A DNA stretch of 64,000 nucleotides from Bacillota bacterium (GTDB lineage Bacteria > Bacillota > UBA4882 > UBA8346): NCBI GenBank assembly GCA_023435225.1, contig JAEYRX010000080.1, positions 51,348 to 115,347 of the forward strand. Reading direction: 5' to 3'. The position numbers and the translations under genes were made by a program. The notes under the pieces are model-generated. The model was not told the origin of the DNA and did not search any database. It saw nothing but the letters and a program-made list of their open reading frames with translations. Positions 41,297 through 49,742 of this stretch are shown here, piece after piece; the first letter of the stretch is position 1, and every line of letters starts with the position of its first letter.

Positions 41297-42672
41297 TAAA
41301 TGAGGGATATTTATATTTTAAAGGTGTGATAGCAATAGACCATACCCAAATACCTAAAGAAGTTCTAAGCATTTTGACAATACTTCAATCAAATAATTAC
41401 CAATCATTCCTGGTTGGGGGCTGTGTCCGCGATTTGTTCCTTAACAAACAGCCAAAGGATTATGACATTTGCACCATAGCTCATCCGGTTCAGGTCAAAA
41501 AACTTTTTCCCAAGGTTATCGAAACGGGGATTAAATATGGGACTGTTAACGTGTTATCCGGTAAATTTTCAGTTGAAGTGACGACATTTCGGCAATCAGT
41601 ACTTAATCCGGATGGACATAGGGCCAGTGAAATTACTTATGGAACAAAAGTATCCGAAGATGTTTTAAAACGGGATTTTACTATTAATGCCCTACTTTCT
41701 GATGGGACTCAAGTAGTAGATTATGTTGGAGGTCAAGCGGATCTTGAGAATAGTATCATTCGGGCAGTTGAAGATCCGGACGCCCGTTTCCGGGAAGATC
41801 CTCTCCGGATGATTCGCGCCGTCAGATTTTCTTGCCGGTTGGGGTTTGAAATTGAGACAAATACACTTGAAGCAATCAAACGTAATGTATCGTTGATCAT
41901 TAATGTATCGCCGGAAAGAATCCGGGATGAATTCAATAAAATTTTATTAAGTGATCGTCCTGACTATGGTTTTCAATTATTACATCAAATGGGTTTATTG
42001 AAATTGGTCTTGCCGGAGCTTGAACAATGCTATGGTTTTGAGCAACATAACCCATATCATTCCCAGGATGTATTTGGGCATATCTTGACCGTAGTCCATA
42101 ATACTCCTCTAAATTTGAAGATTCGTTGGGCTGCTCTTTTGCATGACATTGGGAAACCATTATCCTTTAGTATCGATGAAAAAGGAATTGGCCATTTTTA
42201 TGGACATAACTTGAAAAGTTGTGCTTTAGCAAAGGAGATTTTAAACCGGCTGAAGTTTGATAATAAAAAGATCCGGCAGGTTTTATTACTTATTAAAGAA
42301 CATATGAGTAAACTTACAACTACGAAAAGGAGTACCATCAAACGGCTTATTAACCGGGTTGGCATTGAAAACATCAATGAACTTTTGGAACTGCAAATAG
42401 CTGATGTGAAAAGGCCGGAAACGATGGAGGATGTTGCCGACTTAAAGAGGGTTAAAGATGAAGTCCTGGTGATTCTACAAGATAAGGAACCAATCAACCC
42501 TCGGGATTTAGCTATTAATGGCGATGATTTAAAGGCTATTGGAATTAAGCCGGGAAAAGTTATGGGTCAAATCTTAGCTTATTTGATGGAAAAAGTTATT
42601 GATGACCCTGGGTTGAATAATAAAGAAGATTTATTGGCAATTGTGGAAATGGAGTTATATAAGTTGAATTAA
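41293..42672 (+). CDS. cca: CCA-adding tRNA nucleotidyltransferase with HD domain
   Basis: 459 residues. Nucleotidyltransferase head SFLVGGCVRDLFLNKQPKDYDICT gives the GGxxRD loop and the DxD pair; RRDFTINALL-like RDFTINALL and the RREDPLRMIRAVRF element follow; a C-terminal HD domain has WAALLHDIGKP. It adds or repairs the CCA end of tRNAs, and members with HD domains can also process 2',3'-phosphates. TTG 41293 overlaps the upstream stop (TTGA); GTG 41326 is the alternative. Part of the RNA-repair set with rlaP and rtcB. Confidence 0.93.
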   Translation: MINEGYLYFKGVIAIDHTQIPKEVLSILTILQSNNYQSFLVGGCVRDLFLNKQPKDYDICTIAHPVQVKKLFPKVIETGIKYGTVNVLSGKFSVEVTTFRQSVLNPDGHRASEITYGTKVSEDVLKRDFTINALLSDGTQVVDYVGGQADLENSIIRAVEDPDARFREDPLRMIRAVRFSCRLGFEIETNTLEAIKRNVSLIINVSPERIRDEFNKILLSDRPDYGFQLLHQMGLLKLVLPELEQCYGFEQHNPYHSQDVFGHILTVVHNTPLNLKIRWAALLHDIGKPLSFSIDEKGIGHFYGHNLKSCALAKEILNRLKFDNKKIRQVLLLIKEHMSKLTTTKRSTIKRLINRVGIENINELLELQIADVKRPETMEDVADLKRVKDEVLVILQDKEPINPRDLAINGDDLKAIGIKPGKVMGQILAYLMEKVIDDPGLNNKEDLLAIVEMELYKLN

Positions 42673-42850
42673 ATTTATTATATACATTTAAACACTTTCA
42701 TCCCTAAAGCCGGTCGTGATGATTTGAGTAATGTATTTAATTCAACTTATTACAGATGTAATAGAATGAAGTAAATACCAATTTATTGCCATTTGCATTT
42801 GGTTTTAAGAATGCAAATGCTGAGGAAAAAAATTCTTCATTCTATATAGA
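42665..42850. repeat. Palindromic repeat family A, copy 2
   Basis: Half of the first hairpin (GTATTTAATTCAAC) and the complete second hairpin (AGAATGAAGTAA / TTCTTCATTCT with an inner TTTGCATT / AATGCAAA) of the family seen at 10508-10692. It separates the cca gene from rlaP. Confidence 0.65.
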
Positions 42851-42864
42851 AGGAAGGTTTAAAA

Positions 42865-43635
42865 GTGAGAGAAAGGATTATTAATGAACTAACAGCCATT
42901 GAAGAGCAAGAAAATGCCCGAATTCTCTATGCTTGTGAATCCGGAAGCCGGGCTTGGGGTTTCCCGTCCAAAGACAGCGATTACGATGTAAGGTTTATTT
43001 ATATTCATCCGTTGGACTGGTACTTATCCATTACCGATAAACGTGACGTGATTGAACGACCGATTAATGATTTATTGGATATTAACGGTTGGGATATCAG
43101 GAAGGCTTTAAAACTGTTTCGTAAGTCCAATCCGCCTTTGTTGGAATGGATTCAATCTCCGATTGTATATTGGGAAAAGTACTCATTTGTCAAAAAAATA
43201 AGAGATTTAAGTCCGTTAACTTTTTCACCCCGTTCATGTATGTATCATTACTTAAGTATGGCTAAAGGAAATTTTCGGGAGTATTTGCAAGGAGAGTTTG
43301 TGAAGGTTAAGAAATATTTCTATGTTTTACGCCCGGTTTTAGCTTGCTTATGGATTAAACAAAACAACACCATGCCGCCGATGGAATTTGAATTATTAGT
43401 TAATGCTATGCTTTGCGACAGTCCATTAAAGCGGGAGATCGAAAAGCTGCTTATCCGGAAAAAGTCCGGTGATGAATTTGATTTGGAACCGTGTATCCAA
43501 GTCATTAATGATTTTTTAGAGCAAGAGATTATTAATATCAATGAATATATTCAATCGGTTGAAAAGTCTTCGGTTGAAGACTTGAAGGTATTGGACGGAA
43601 TTTTTAGGGATGTATTAGAAGAAGTATGGAGTTAA
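42865..43635 (+). CDS. rlaP: RlaP-type nucleotidyltransferase
   Basis: 256 residues. CESGSRAWGFPSKDSDYDVRFIYIHP near residue 25 is the polymerase-beta-type active site (GSxxWGF and DxDYDVR) of the RlaP/YcgL family (COG3541), which is associated in many genomes with RtcB, Ro60 or other RNA-repair genes. It probably adds nucleotides to RNA ends or modifies RNA before ligation; no activity is established for this group. GTG start with aggaagg. A long hairpin repeat separates it from rtcB. Confidence 0.9.
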   Translation: MRERIINELTAIEEQENARILYACESGSRAWGFPSKDSDYDVRFIYIHPLDWYLSITDKRDVIERPINDLLDINGWDIRKALKLFRKSNPPLLEWIQSPIVYWEKYSFVKKIRDLSPLTFSPRSCMYHYLSMAKGNFREYLQGEFVKVKKYFYVLRPVLACLWIKQNNTMPPMEFELLVNAMLCDSPLKREIEKLLIRKKSGDEFDLEPCIQVINDFLEQEIININEYIQSVEKSSVEDLKVLDGIFRDVLEEVWS

Positions 43636-43750
43636 GAGAATTGCATATTGTCGTCAATTTTGATTTTGATACAACATATAGTGAGTTGCCCAGATATATC
43701 TATCAATATGTTGTATTAAAATGTTGTTTTAATGAATTATGCAATTCTCT
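43635..43750. repeat. Palindromic repeat family B, copy 2
   Basis: Outer arms AGAGAATTGCATA / TATGCAATTCTCT and inner arms GATACAACATATA / TATGTTGTATT around GTGAGTTGCCCAGATATATC, the reverse complement of the centre in copy 1 (10732-10835). It lies exactly between rlaP and rtcB, ending 16 bases before the rtcB start. Confidence 0.8.
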
Positions 43751-43766
43751 CAGTTAGGAGGTACCT

Positions 43767-44951
43767 ATGAAAAGAATAAAAGGCCAATTTAACGAAGCGG
43801 TAGTTTTCACCGACAATGTAGAAGATATAGCCTATCAACAAATCAAGGAGTTATGCAATCAGGAATTTGTTAGAGACAGCCTAATCCGTATTATGCCCGA
43901 TACTCATGCCGGGGCGGGATGTACTATTGGAACGACCATGACGATCAAGGATAAAATAGTCCCGAATTTAGTTGGAGTTGATATCGGATGCGGCATGTTT
44001 GTAAGTATGATACAAAAGACTAAAGTTGATTTCGCCAAATTGGACCAAGTTATCCGGCGGCTGGTGCCCAGCGGGTTTGAGGTCCGGAATTCTCCGCATG
44101 AATATAACCGTTTTGTCGAGCTTGACGGCTTAAAAAGCAAGCAGCATCTGAACTTGAATCGGGCCGAATTAAGCATTGGGACCCTGGGCGGCGGCAATCA
44201 CTTTATTGAAATGAATAAAGACGAAGATAATAATTTGTATGTAGTAATTCATTCCGGTAGCCGTTACTTAGGGAAACAAATCGCGGAATATTATCAAAAA
44301 CAGGCTATTGCCGGTATTGTGAAGGGCAATAATGAAAAGATTATTGAAGAATTAAAAGCTCAGGGCCGCCGGAATGAGATCCAGACCGAGATTGAAAAGC
44401 AGAAACAAACTATTAATCCGGCCTTGGCTTATGTTGAAGGAGATTTGTTTCAAGCTTATTTACATGATATGCGCATTGCCCAGAAGTTTGCTGAGTTTAA
44501 CCGGAAAGCCATCGCTAATGTTATCATCTCCGAAATGGGTTTCTCGGTAATTGATAGCTTTACAACAATACATAACTATATTGACCTTGATGAGATGATA
44601 CTCCGCAAAGGAGCGATCTCGGCCAAAAAGAACGAAGTCGTTATTATTCCCATTAATATGCGCGACGGAAGTATTATTGCCACCGGGAAAGGAAATGTCG
44701 ACTGGAATCATTCGGCGCCGCACGGAGCCGGGCGGTTAATGAGCCGCCGACAAGCGAAAAAGAGTCTCTCGATGGCGGAGTTTAAGAAATCGATGGATGG
44801 GATCTATACCACTTCTTTGTCAAGGGATACGCTTGATGAGGCTCCTTCAGCCTATAAGCCGATGGGTGAGATAATAGAGAATATTCGGGATTCGGTGGAG
44901 ATTAATAAGATTATCAAACCGATATATAATTTTAAAGCGTCGGAGGAATGA
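43767..44951 (+). CDS. rtcB: RNA ligase RtcB
   Basis: 394 residues, normal for the short bacterial type. HAGAGCTIGTTM near residue 47, GVDIGCGM near 70 (metal-binding Cys), GTLGGGNHFIE near 140, HSGSRYLGKQ near 160 and HSAPHGAGRLMSRR near 320 (the guanylated His) are all intact. RtcB joins RNA ends with 2',3'-cyclic phosphate and 5'-OH using GTP and Mn2+. An aggagg site precedes the ATG. With rlaP, cca and the Y-RNA/Ro60 remains it forms an RNA-repair locus; no rtcR activator gene is near. Confidence 0.97.
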   Translation: MKRIKGQFNEAVVFTDNVEDIAYQQIKELCNQEFVRDSLIRIMPDTHAGAGCTIGTTMTIKDKIVPNLVGVDIGCGMFVSMIQKTKVDFAKLDQVIRRLVPSGFEVRNSPHEYNRFVELDGLKSKQHLNLNRAELSIGTLGGGNHFIEMNKDEDNNLYVVIHSGSRYLGKQIAEYYQKQAIAGIVKGNNEKIIEELKAQGRRNEIQTEIEKQKQTINPALAYVEGDLFQAYLHDMRIAQKFAEFNRKAIANVIISEMGFSVIDSFTTIHNYIDLDEMILRKGAISAKKNEVVIIPINMRDGSIIATGKGNVDWNHSAPHGAGRLMSRRQAKKSLSMAEFKKSMDGIYTTSLSRDTLDEAPSAYKPMGEIIENIRDSVEINKIIKPIYNFKASEE

Positions 44952-44959
44952 GTAAGTAG

Positions 44960-44983
44960 CACCTGGATTTTTGTCTTCAGGTG
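44960..44983 (+). terminator. Terminator of rtcB
   Basis: CACCTG / CAGGTG stem with an AT-rich loop of about 12 bases, followed by TTTTAATTTTTATT. It ends 8 bases before the -35 box of the next promoter. Confidence 0.6.
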
Positions 44984-44995
44984 TTTTAATTTTTA

Positions 44996-45049
44996 TTGAC
45001 AAAAATACTAAAAATGATAAAATAGTAGTAGTAAATAATGCTACTATTT
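44996..45049 (+). promoter_or_regulatory. Promoter and palindromic operator of the TrmB gene
   Basis: TTGACA (44996), 16-base spacer with an extended TG, TAAAAT (45018). Overlapping the start point is a perfect inverted repeat AAATAGTAG / CTACTATTT (45020-45028 and 45041-45049, 12-base spacer). The position just ahead of the regulator's own gene fits autoregulation. Confidence 0.7.
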
Positions 45050-45061
45050 TTGAGGTGCAAA

Positions 45062-45754
45062 ATGGCTTTAATTGAAAACCTAATGAAAACCGGACTAACC
45101 AGGCACGAATCTGAGCTTTATATAGCCCTTTGCCGTGAAGGGGAACTTACCGGATATGAAGCGGCCAAAATTACCGGAATTCCTAGAGCTAATGCTTATC
45201 AAGCTCTAGCCGGGTTGGTAGATAAAGGGGGAGCGTATATTGTCGAGGGTTCGGTGCAGCATTATATTGCAGTTCCGGTTAATGAGTATTGCGTTAATGT
45301 AACTAATCATCTCCAAGATGTAGTTGAAGAGATCAAACGCAACGCTCCGGTTGCCCGCATTCCCTCCGAACCGTATATCACCATTACCGGATTTCGGCAT
45401 ATTATCAATAAGATGAAGAATATCATTAAAGAGGCTAAAGAAAGAGTTTATATATCTATTTCTGAAATTCAACTTTCTTATATTAAAGATGATTTAATAA
45501 AAGCCTCCGAAAGGGGATTGAAGGTAGTAGCGATCATTTCCGGAGATATATCTCTCCCTGGGGTGCTGGTACACCAAATAAGCAAAAACCCCGGACAAGT
45601 CCGGTTGATTGCCGACTCTTCTTATGTACTTACCGGAGAAATATCCGGCAATGATTATGACAGTTGCCTTTTTTCCAAAAACCAACCTTTAGTTGATTTG
45701 ATCAAAGATTCTTTGAAGAATGAAATAACATTAGCGGAATTAAAGCAGACATAA
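45062..45754 (+). CDS. TrmB-family transcriptional regulator
   Basis: About 230 residues. N-terminal winged HTH (ALIENLMKTGLTRHESELYIAL, then EAAKITGIPRANAYQALAGLVDKG) and a C-terminal phospholipase-D-like/effector domain (about residue 110 on: EAKERVYISISEIQLSYI). TrmB proteins in bacteria and archaea sense small molecules such as sugars or amino acids. Here it stands directly upstream of lysA and dapL and may sense lysine or an intermediate; this is inference. ATG 45062 follows gaggtg. Confidence 0.85.
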   Translation: MALIENLMKTGLTRHESELYIALCREGELTGYEAAKITGIPRANAYQALAGLVDKGGAYIVEGSVQHYIAVPVNEYCVNVTNHLQDVVEEIKRNAPVARIPSEPYITITGFRHIINKMKNIIKEAKERVYISISEIQLSYIKDDLIKASERGLKVVAIISGDISLPGVLVHQISKNPGQVRLIADSSYVLTGEISGNDYDSCLFSKNQPLVDLIKDSLKNEITLAELKQT

Positions 45755-45776
45755 TATAAATGGAGTGTATGATGTA

Positions 45777-47018
45777 ATGATTAAATCATTTGACAATCAT
45801 TTTTGGGGAGAATCCAACCCGGAAGAACTGGTCCATAAATATGGGACACCTCTATATGTATACAATGAGGAAGTACTTCGAAAATGCTGCCGGGAGATGA
45901 AAAGCCTTCTTCCTGAATCATGGTTTGGAGTGAACTACTCAATTAAAGCTAATTCAAACCTGAGTTTGCTGAAGGTTATCCGGGATGAAGGGCTGGATGC
46001 GGATGCAGTCTCTCCCGGCGAGATTTATTTATTGTTGAAAGCTGGGTTTAAGCCGTCGCAGATTTTATTCATAGGGAATAATGTCGCAGCGTCTGAAATG
46101 GAATATGCGGTTGATAATGGTATAACGGTAAGTGTGGACTCTTTGTCGCAGTTGGAAACTTATGGTCAAATCAATCCTGGCGGTAAGGTATCGGTTAGGT
46201 TTAATCCCGGGATCGGGTCCGGTCATCATCAAAAAGTAATTACCGGTGGTGATAATACTAAATTTGGCATTAATGCAAATTTAGTTACGGAGGTCAAAAA
46301 AATCGCCGGGACGTATTCGCTCCAAATTACCGGAGTCAATCAGCATATCGGTTCGTTATTTCTTAGTAAAAAACCATATATTGAAGGAGTCAAAGCTTTG
46401 CTGGAAATAGCCTCCGAATTTTCGGATTTGGAGTTTATTGATTTCGGTGGTGGATTTGGAATACCCTATCATAAGCTCCGAAATGATAAAAGGCTGGATT
46501 TAAAAGGTTTAACGGATCTAATTCACCCGCTATTGATTGATTGGCAAAAGTGCTATGACAGGGAAGTTAAGATAAAGATTGAACCAGGGAGATATATAGT
46601 TGCTGAGAGCGGTCGACTGCTGGGAAGAGTGCACTCGATTAAACAAAATGGATTAACGAAATATATCGGGACCGACCTTGGGTTTAATGTCTTAATGCGT
46701 CCGGTATTGTATGACTCATATCATGAGATAATTGCATTTCGAGATGGATTGCTTATAAATGATGAAAACCAAGAAATAGCGACTGTTGTCGGTAACATCT
46801 GCGAGACCGGCGATATCCTGGCCAAGAATAGAAAACTCCCTTCTTTAAAAGAGGGAGATCTATTAGCTGTTTTGGATACCGGCGCTTATGGTTATTCGAT
46901 GTCTTCAAATTACAACTTGCGGTTAAAACCGGCTGAAGTATTAATTACAGCCGATGGAACAGATAAATTAATTAGAAAAAGAGATACCTTGGAAGGCCTA
47001 ATGGAGAATTTTTTATAA
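45777..47018 (+). CDS. lysA: Diaminopimelate decarboxylase
   Basis: About 413 residues. PLP enzyme of the alanine-racemase fold: YSIKANSNLSLLKVI holds the PLP lysine, HIGSLFLS, GGGFGIPY and EPGRYIVAESG the phosphate and substrate sites, and GNICETGDILAKNR plus GAYGYSMSSNYN the dimer-active-site cysteine and Tyr. It makes L-lysine from meso-diaminopimelate. ATG 45777 (GTG 45765 is the alternative). Probably in one operon with the TrmB gene 22 bases upstream and dapL downstream. Confidence 0.9.
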   Translation: MIKSFDNHFWGESNPEELVHKYGTPLYVYNEEVLRKCCREMKSLLPESWFGVNYSIKANSNLSLLKVIRDEGLDADAVSPGEIYLLLKAGFKPSQILFIGNNVAASEMEYAVDNGITVSVDSLSQLETYGQINPGGKVSVRFNPGIGSGHHQKVITGGDNTKFGINANLVTEVKKIAGTYSLQITGVNQHIGSLFLSKKPYIEGVKALLEIASEFSDLEFIDFGGGFGIPYHKLRNDKRLDLKGLTDLIHPLLIDWQKCYDREVKIKIEPGRYIVAESGRLLGRVHSIKQNGLTKYIGTDLGFNVLMRPVLYDSYHEIIAFRDGLLINDENQEIATVVGNICETGDILAKNRKLPSLKEGDLLAVLDTGAYGYSMSSNYNLRLKPAEVLITADGTDKLIRKRDTLEGLMENFL

Positions 47019-47097
47019 GTATTACTCTTTGTATCCCCTGTGCCCTCCGTGTCTCTGTGGTAATATTTATTTTTATTTTATCGGTAGGTGAAATGTA

Positions 47098-48324
47098 ATG
47101 GATTTTGTTATAGATAAAATTGCCGACCGGCTTGGCGGTGTAGACTTTGGAAAAGACACCGGCGTATACAAATTTGCCGTTATTAAAGAGGCTAAAGCTG
47201 GAGCTAAGCGGCTGAATCCAAGTATTCCTTTAATCGATATGGGGGTTGGTGAACCGGATATGCCGGCAGAAGCTGGGATAGTAGAGGTATTATCGGAAGA
47301 AGCCGGAAAAGCGGAGAATAGATTCTATTCCGATAATGGGATCCCGGAGTTTTATGAGGCGGCAGCCGGATATTTAAGCAAAGTCTATGGGATTAAAGTT
47401 GACCCGAGTAAAAATATATTACACGGTATCGGCTCCAAACCAATTTTAGCCATGGTACCCGCCATTTTTATCAATCCCGGTGATATTACGCTGACAACCG
47501 TACCGGGCTACCCGGTAATTGCTACTTGGACTAGATATTTTGGAGGCGAAGTTTATAATCTGCCGTTAACCGAAGCAAACAATTTTTATCCCGATTTTAC
47601 GGATATACCTGTTCCAGTCTTAAAAAGAGCTAAATTGCTTTATATCAACTATCCAAATAACCCTACCGGGCAGATTGCTACCAAGGATTTTTATCAAAAG
47701 GTGGTTAAGTTCGCTAAGGATAATAATATTGTAGTGGTTTCCGATGCCGCATATGGCGCGCTAACCTATGATGGTGTAAAACCGCTAAGTTTTCTTTCAG
47801 TCGAAGGTGCAATGGAAGTGGGAGTGGAAATCCATTCCCTTTCCAAAGCTTTTAACATGACTGGTTGGCGGATGGCTTTTATGGCTGGTAATGAAAAAGT
47901 TATCAAAGCATATGGAATGGTTAAGGATAATACCGACTCCGGGCAGTTCCGGGCAATTCAAAAAGCGGGGATATATGCCATGAACCACCCTGAGATAACT
48001 GAAGAAATATGCCGTAAATACTCGCGAAGGTTTGATATGTTGGTGGAGGCTTTGAATGAATTAGGATTTCAGGCTAAGAAGCCTAAGGGAACATTCTATT
48101 GCTACGTAAAAGCGCCCAAAGGGGCTGGAAATGTGACTTTCGAGAATGCAACCAAAGCAGCTCAGTATTTTATCGAAAAAGCATTGATATCGGTTATACC
48201 TTGGGATGAGGGCGGTGCTTGGCTACGATTTTCAGTGACCTTCGAAGCCGGCTCCGAAACGGAAGAGAAATTGATTATTGATGAGATGAAAAGAAGGTTA
48301 GGGTCTTTGAAGTTGGTTTTTTAG
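47098..48324 (+). CDS. dapL: LL-diaminopimelate aminotransferase
   Basis: 408 residues, normal length for DapL. Class I/II aminotransferase: PLIDMGVGEPDMPA near residue 40, INYPNNPTGQIA near 185, the PLP lysine in SLSKAFNMTGWRMAF near 250, and the C-terminal RFSVTF arginine strand. DapL turns tetrahydrodipicolinate directly into LL-diaminopimelate, the route used by many anaerobes. Next to lysA, so lysine and cell-wall DAP supply are linked. The 80-base gap contains a 'ccctccgtgtctctgtgg' word repeat. Confidence 0.88.
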   Translation: MDFVIDKIADRLGGVDFGKDTGVYKFAVIKEAKAGAKRLNPSIPLIDMGVGEPDMPAEAGIVEVLSEEAGKAENRFYSDNGIPEFYEAAAGYLSKVYGIKVDPSKNILHGIGSKPILAMVPAIFINPGDITLTTVPGYPVIATWTRYFGGEVYNLPLTEANNFYPDFTDIPVPVLKRAKLLYINYPNNPTGQIATKDFYQKVVKFAKDNNIVVVSDAAYGALTYDGVKPLSFLSVEGAMEVGVEIHSLSKAFNMTGWRMAFMAGNEKVIKAYGMVKDNTDSGQFRAIQKAGIYAMNHPEITEEICRKYSRRFDMLVEALNELGFQAKKPKGTFYCYVKAPKGAGNVTFENATKAAQYFIEKALISVIPWDEGGAWLRFSVTFEAGSETEEKLIIDEMKRRLGSLKLVF

Positions 48325-48329
48325 AAGTC

Positions 48330-48525
48330 CGTTTTTATCCGTGTAAATCTGTGTCTAAAAGATTTTTTATTAGACGGGATTAACACGGATTTATTGGATT
48401 TTTATAAATTAACTTCATTAATTTTTTAATAGCGAAGCTTATTTGAATCCGGCTAATCCGTGTAAATCCGTGTTTAAAAAATGTTTTAATAGACAGGATT
48501 AGCGGGATTAATTGGATTTAAATTC
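48330..48525. repeat. Dispersed 'cacggatt' repeat, double copy
   Basis: Two units in a row: 'tatccgtgtaaatctgtgtc ... gacgggattaacacggattt' and 'aatccgtgtaaatccgtg ... gacaggattagcgggatta'. The right end reaches into the amidohydrolase gene and supplies its last codons (EFKSN). Confidence 0.75.
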
Positions 48526-49341
48526 CGGCAACAATCTAGCGCAGTTTTGGCCTAGGATGTTGTCTTTTTCGGTTTGAGTTAGCCATTTCAGGCGATCTAG
48601 GACTTCCAGTTCTTGTTTTGGTGAACAAAGTGGGAAATCACTGCCGAAAAGGATTTTTTCGGTTCCGTGTTTGGAAATTATCTTGCGAGCCATATCTTCA
48701 TCTATAAAACGCATGGCGCTGGAAGTATCAAAATAAACTTCCCGTCCGGCCAGGACTTCATAGACTTCTTCCCAGAAACAATACCCGCCAAGGTGAGCGG
48801 CAATAATTTTTATCTTTGGGAAATTATTGAGAATATTAGCGATCTTGGTGGGAGTACTTAAATTATTAGGGCTGACAACCTGGTCGCCAACATGAATTAA
48901 TAATACAAAATCGGATTGGACTTCTTCAAAAAAATTATTTAAACGGGGGTCTACCAGATCAATGCCTTGAAACTCCGGATGTAATTTTATCCCCATAATA
49001 CCGGCATCTTTTAATCTCCGTATCTCTGCCTGCCAGTTAGGATCATTGGGGTGGAATGTTCCAAAATGGACAATTTTGGGGCTGGAGATAGAGTCTTTTT
49101 TAGTTTGCATTGCTTGGGAGCGCAGCGAGAGTATCCAATCATTAGCCGGTTTAACTTGTTCCGGTTTGGTGGCGGCCACTAGAAGTATTAAACCATCCAA
49201 ATCCACCTCTTTAGCGGCTTTTAATACATCATCTAAACGTCCCCCGAATTCGGTAGAAATTTTGTAATAATTAATTAATTGCTCTACCGCTTTATCGGCG
49301 ATCTTATCGGCAAAAGCATGCATATGACAGTCAATAAACAT
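48508..49341 (-). CDS. Amidohydrolase-family (PF04909-like) TIM-barrel hydrolase
   Basis: 277 residues. Metal-binding HMH near the start (DCHMHAF), GIKLHPEFQG with a His/Lys in the barrel, HLGG (AAHLGGYC) and the final GSDFPL with the catalytic Asp. This is the amidohydrolase_2/TatD-like barrel that hydrolyses or decarboxylates cyclic or aromatic acids; the substrate is unknown. Its last five codons come from a dispersed repeat, so the native end may be altered. Confidence 0.8.
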   Translation of the reverse strand: MFIDCHMHAFADKIADKAVEQLINYYKISTEFGGRLDDVLKAAKEVDLDGLILLVAATKPEQVKPANDWILSLRSQAMQTKKDSISSPKIVHFGTFHPNDPNWQAEIRRLKDAGIMGIKLHPEFQGIDLVDPRLNNFFEEVQSDFVLLIHVGDQVVSPNNLSTPTKIANILNNFPKIKIIAAHLGGYCFWEEVYEVLAGREVYFDTSSAMRFIDEDMARKIISKHGTEKILFGSDFPLCSPKQELEVLDRLKWLTQTEKDNILGQNCARLLPEFKSN

Positions 49342-49742
49342 TTATAACGCCTCGATTCCGCTCTTAGACTTCGACTTAATAAATTAAAAACCTGCCAACT
49401 TATTTTTAATAAAAGGTAAAAAATTGGACTTCCGAAAAAACATGCAGGATTTTATAAGTTAACGGTAAATAATATCCATATCGCAGCGAAGCTGCAATCA
49501 AAGAAGATAAATGTCGCTGCGATAAATCAAGGAAAATTATACCTCGAAAAGTTGCCGCAAAACGCTTACGCTATGCGGCTCTATGAATAAAAGTTTGCTC
49601 AAAAAACAAACTTTTTGAGGATAATTATATATTAAGGCGAAAGGCTAGAGGCGATAGGCGACAGTTGTTGGGGATCATTATGAAAGCTTAACGAACCATA
49701 CCAATAATAAGTTGTTAAAATTTATCATGCCTGCTTAAAAAG
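49342..49742. other. Intergenic stretch with a large palindrome
   Basis: No gene. Words 'aattatacctcgaaaagtt' (about 49534) and 'aactttttgaggataattat' (about 49609) form an imperfect inverted repeat around GC-rich sequence ('cgcttacgctatgcggc'). Further short inverted words lie at 49440-49510. Likely another repeat family. Confidence 0.5.
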
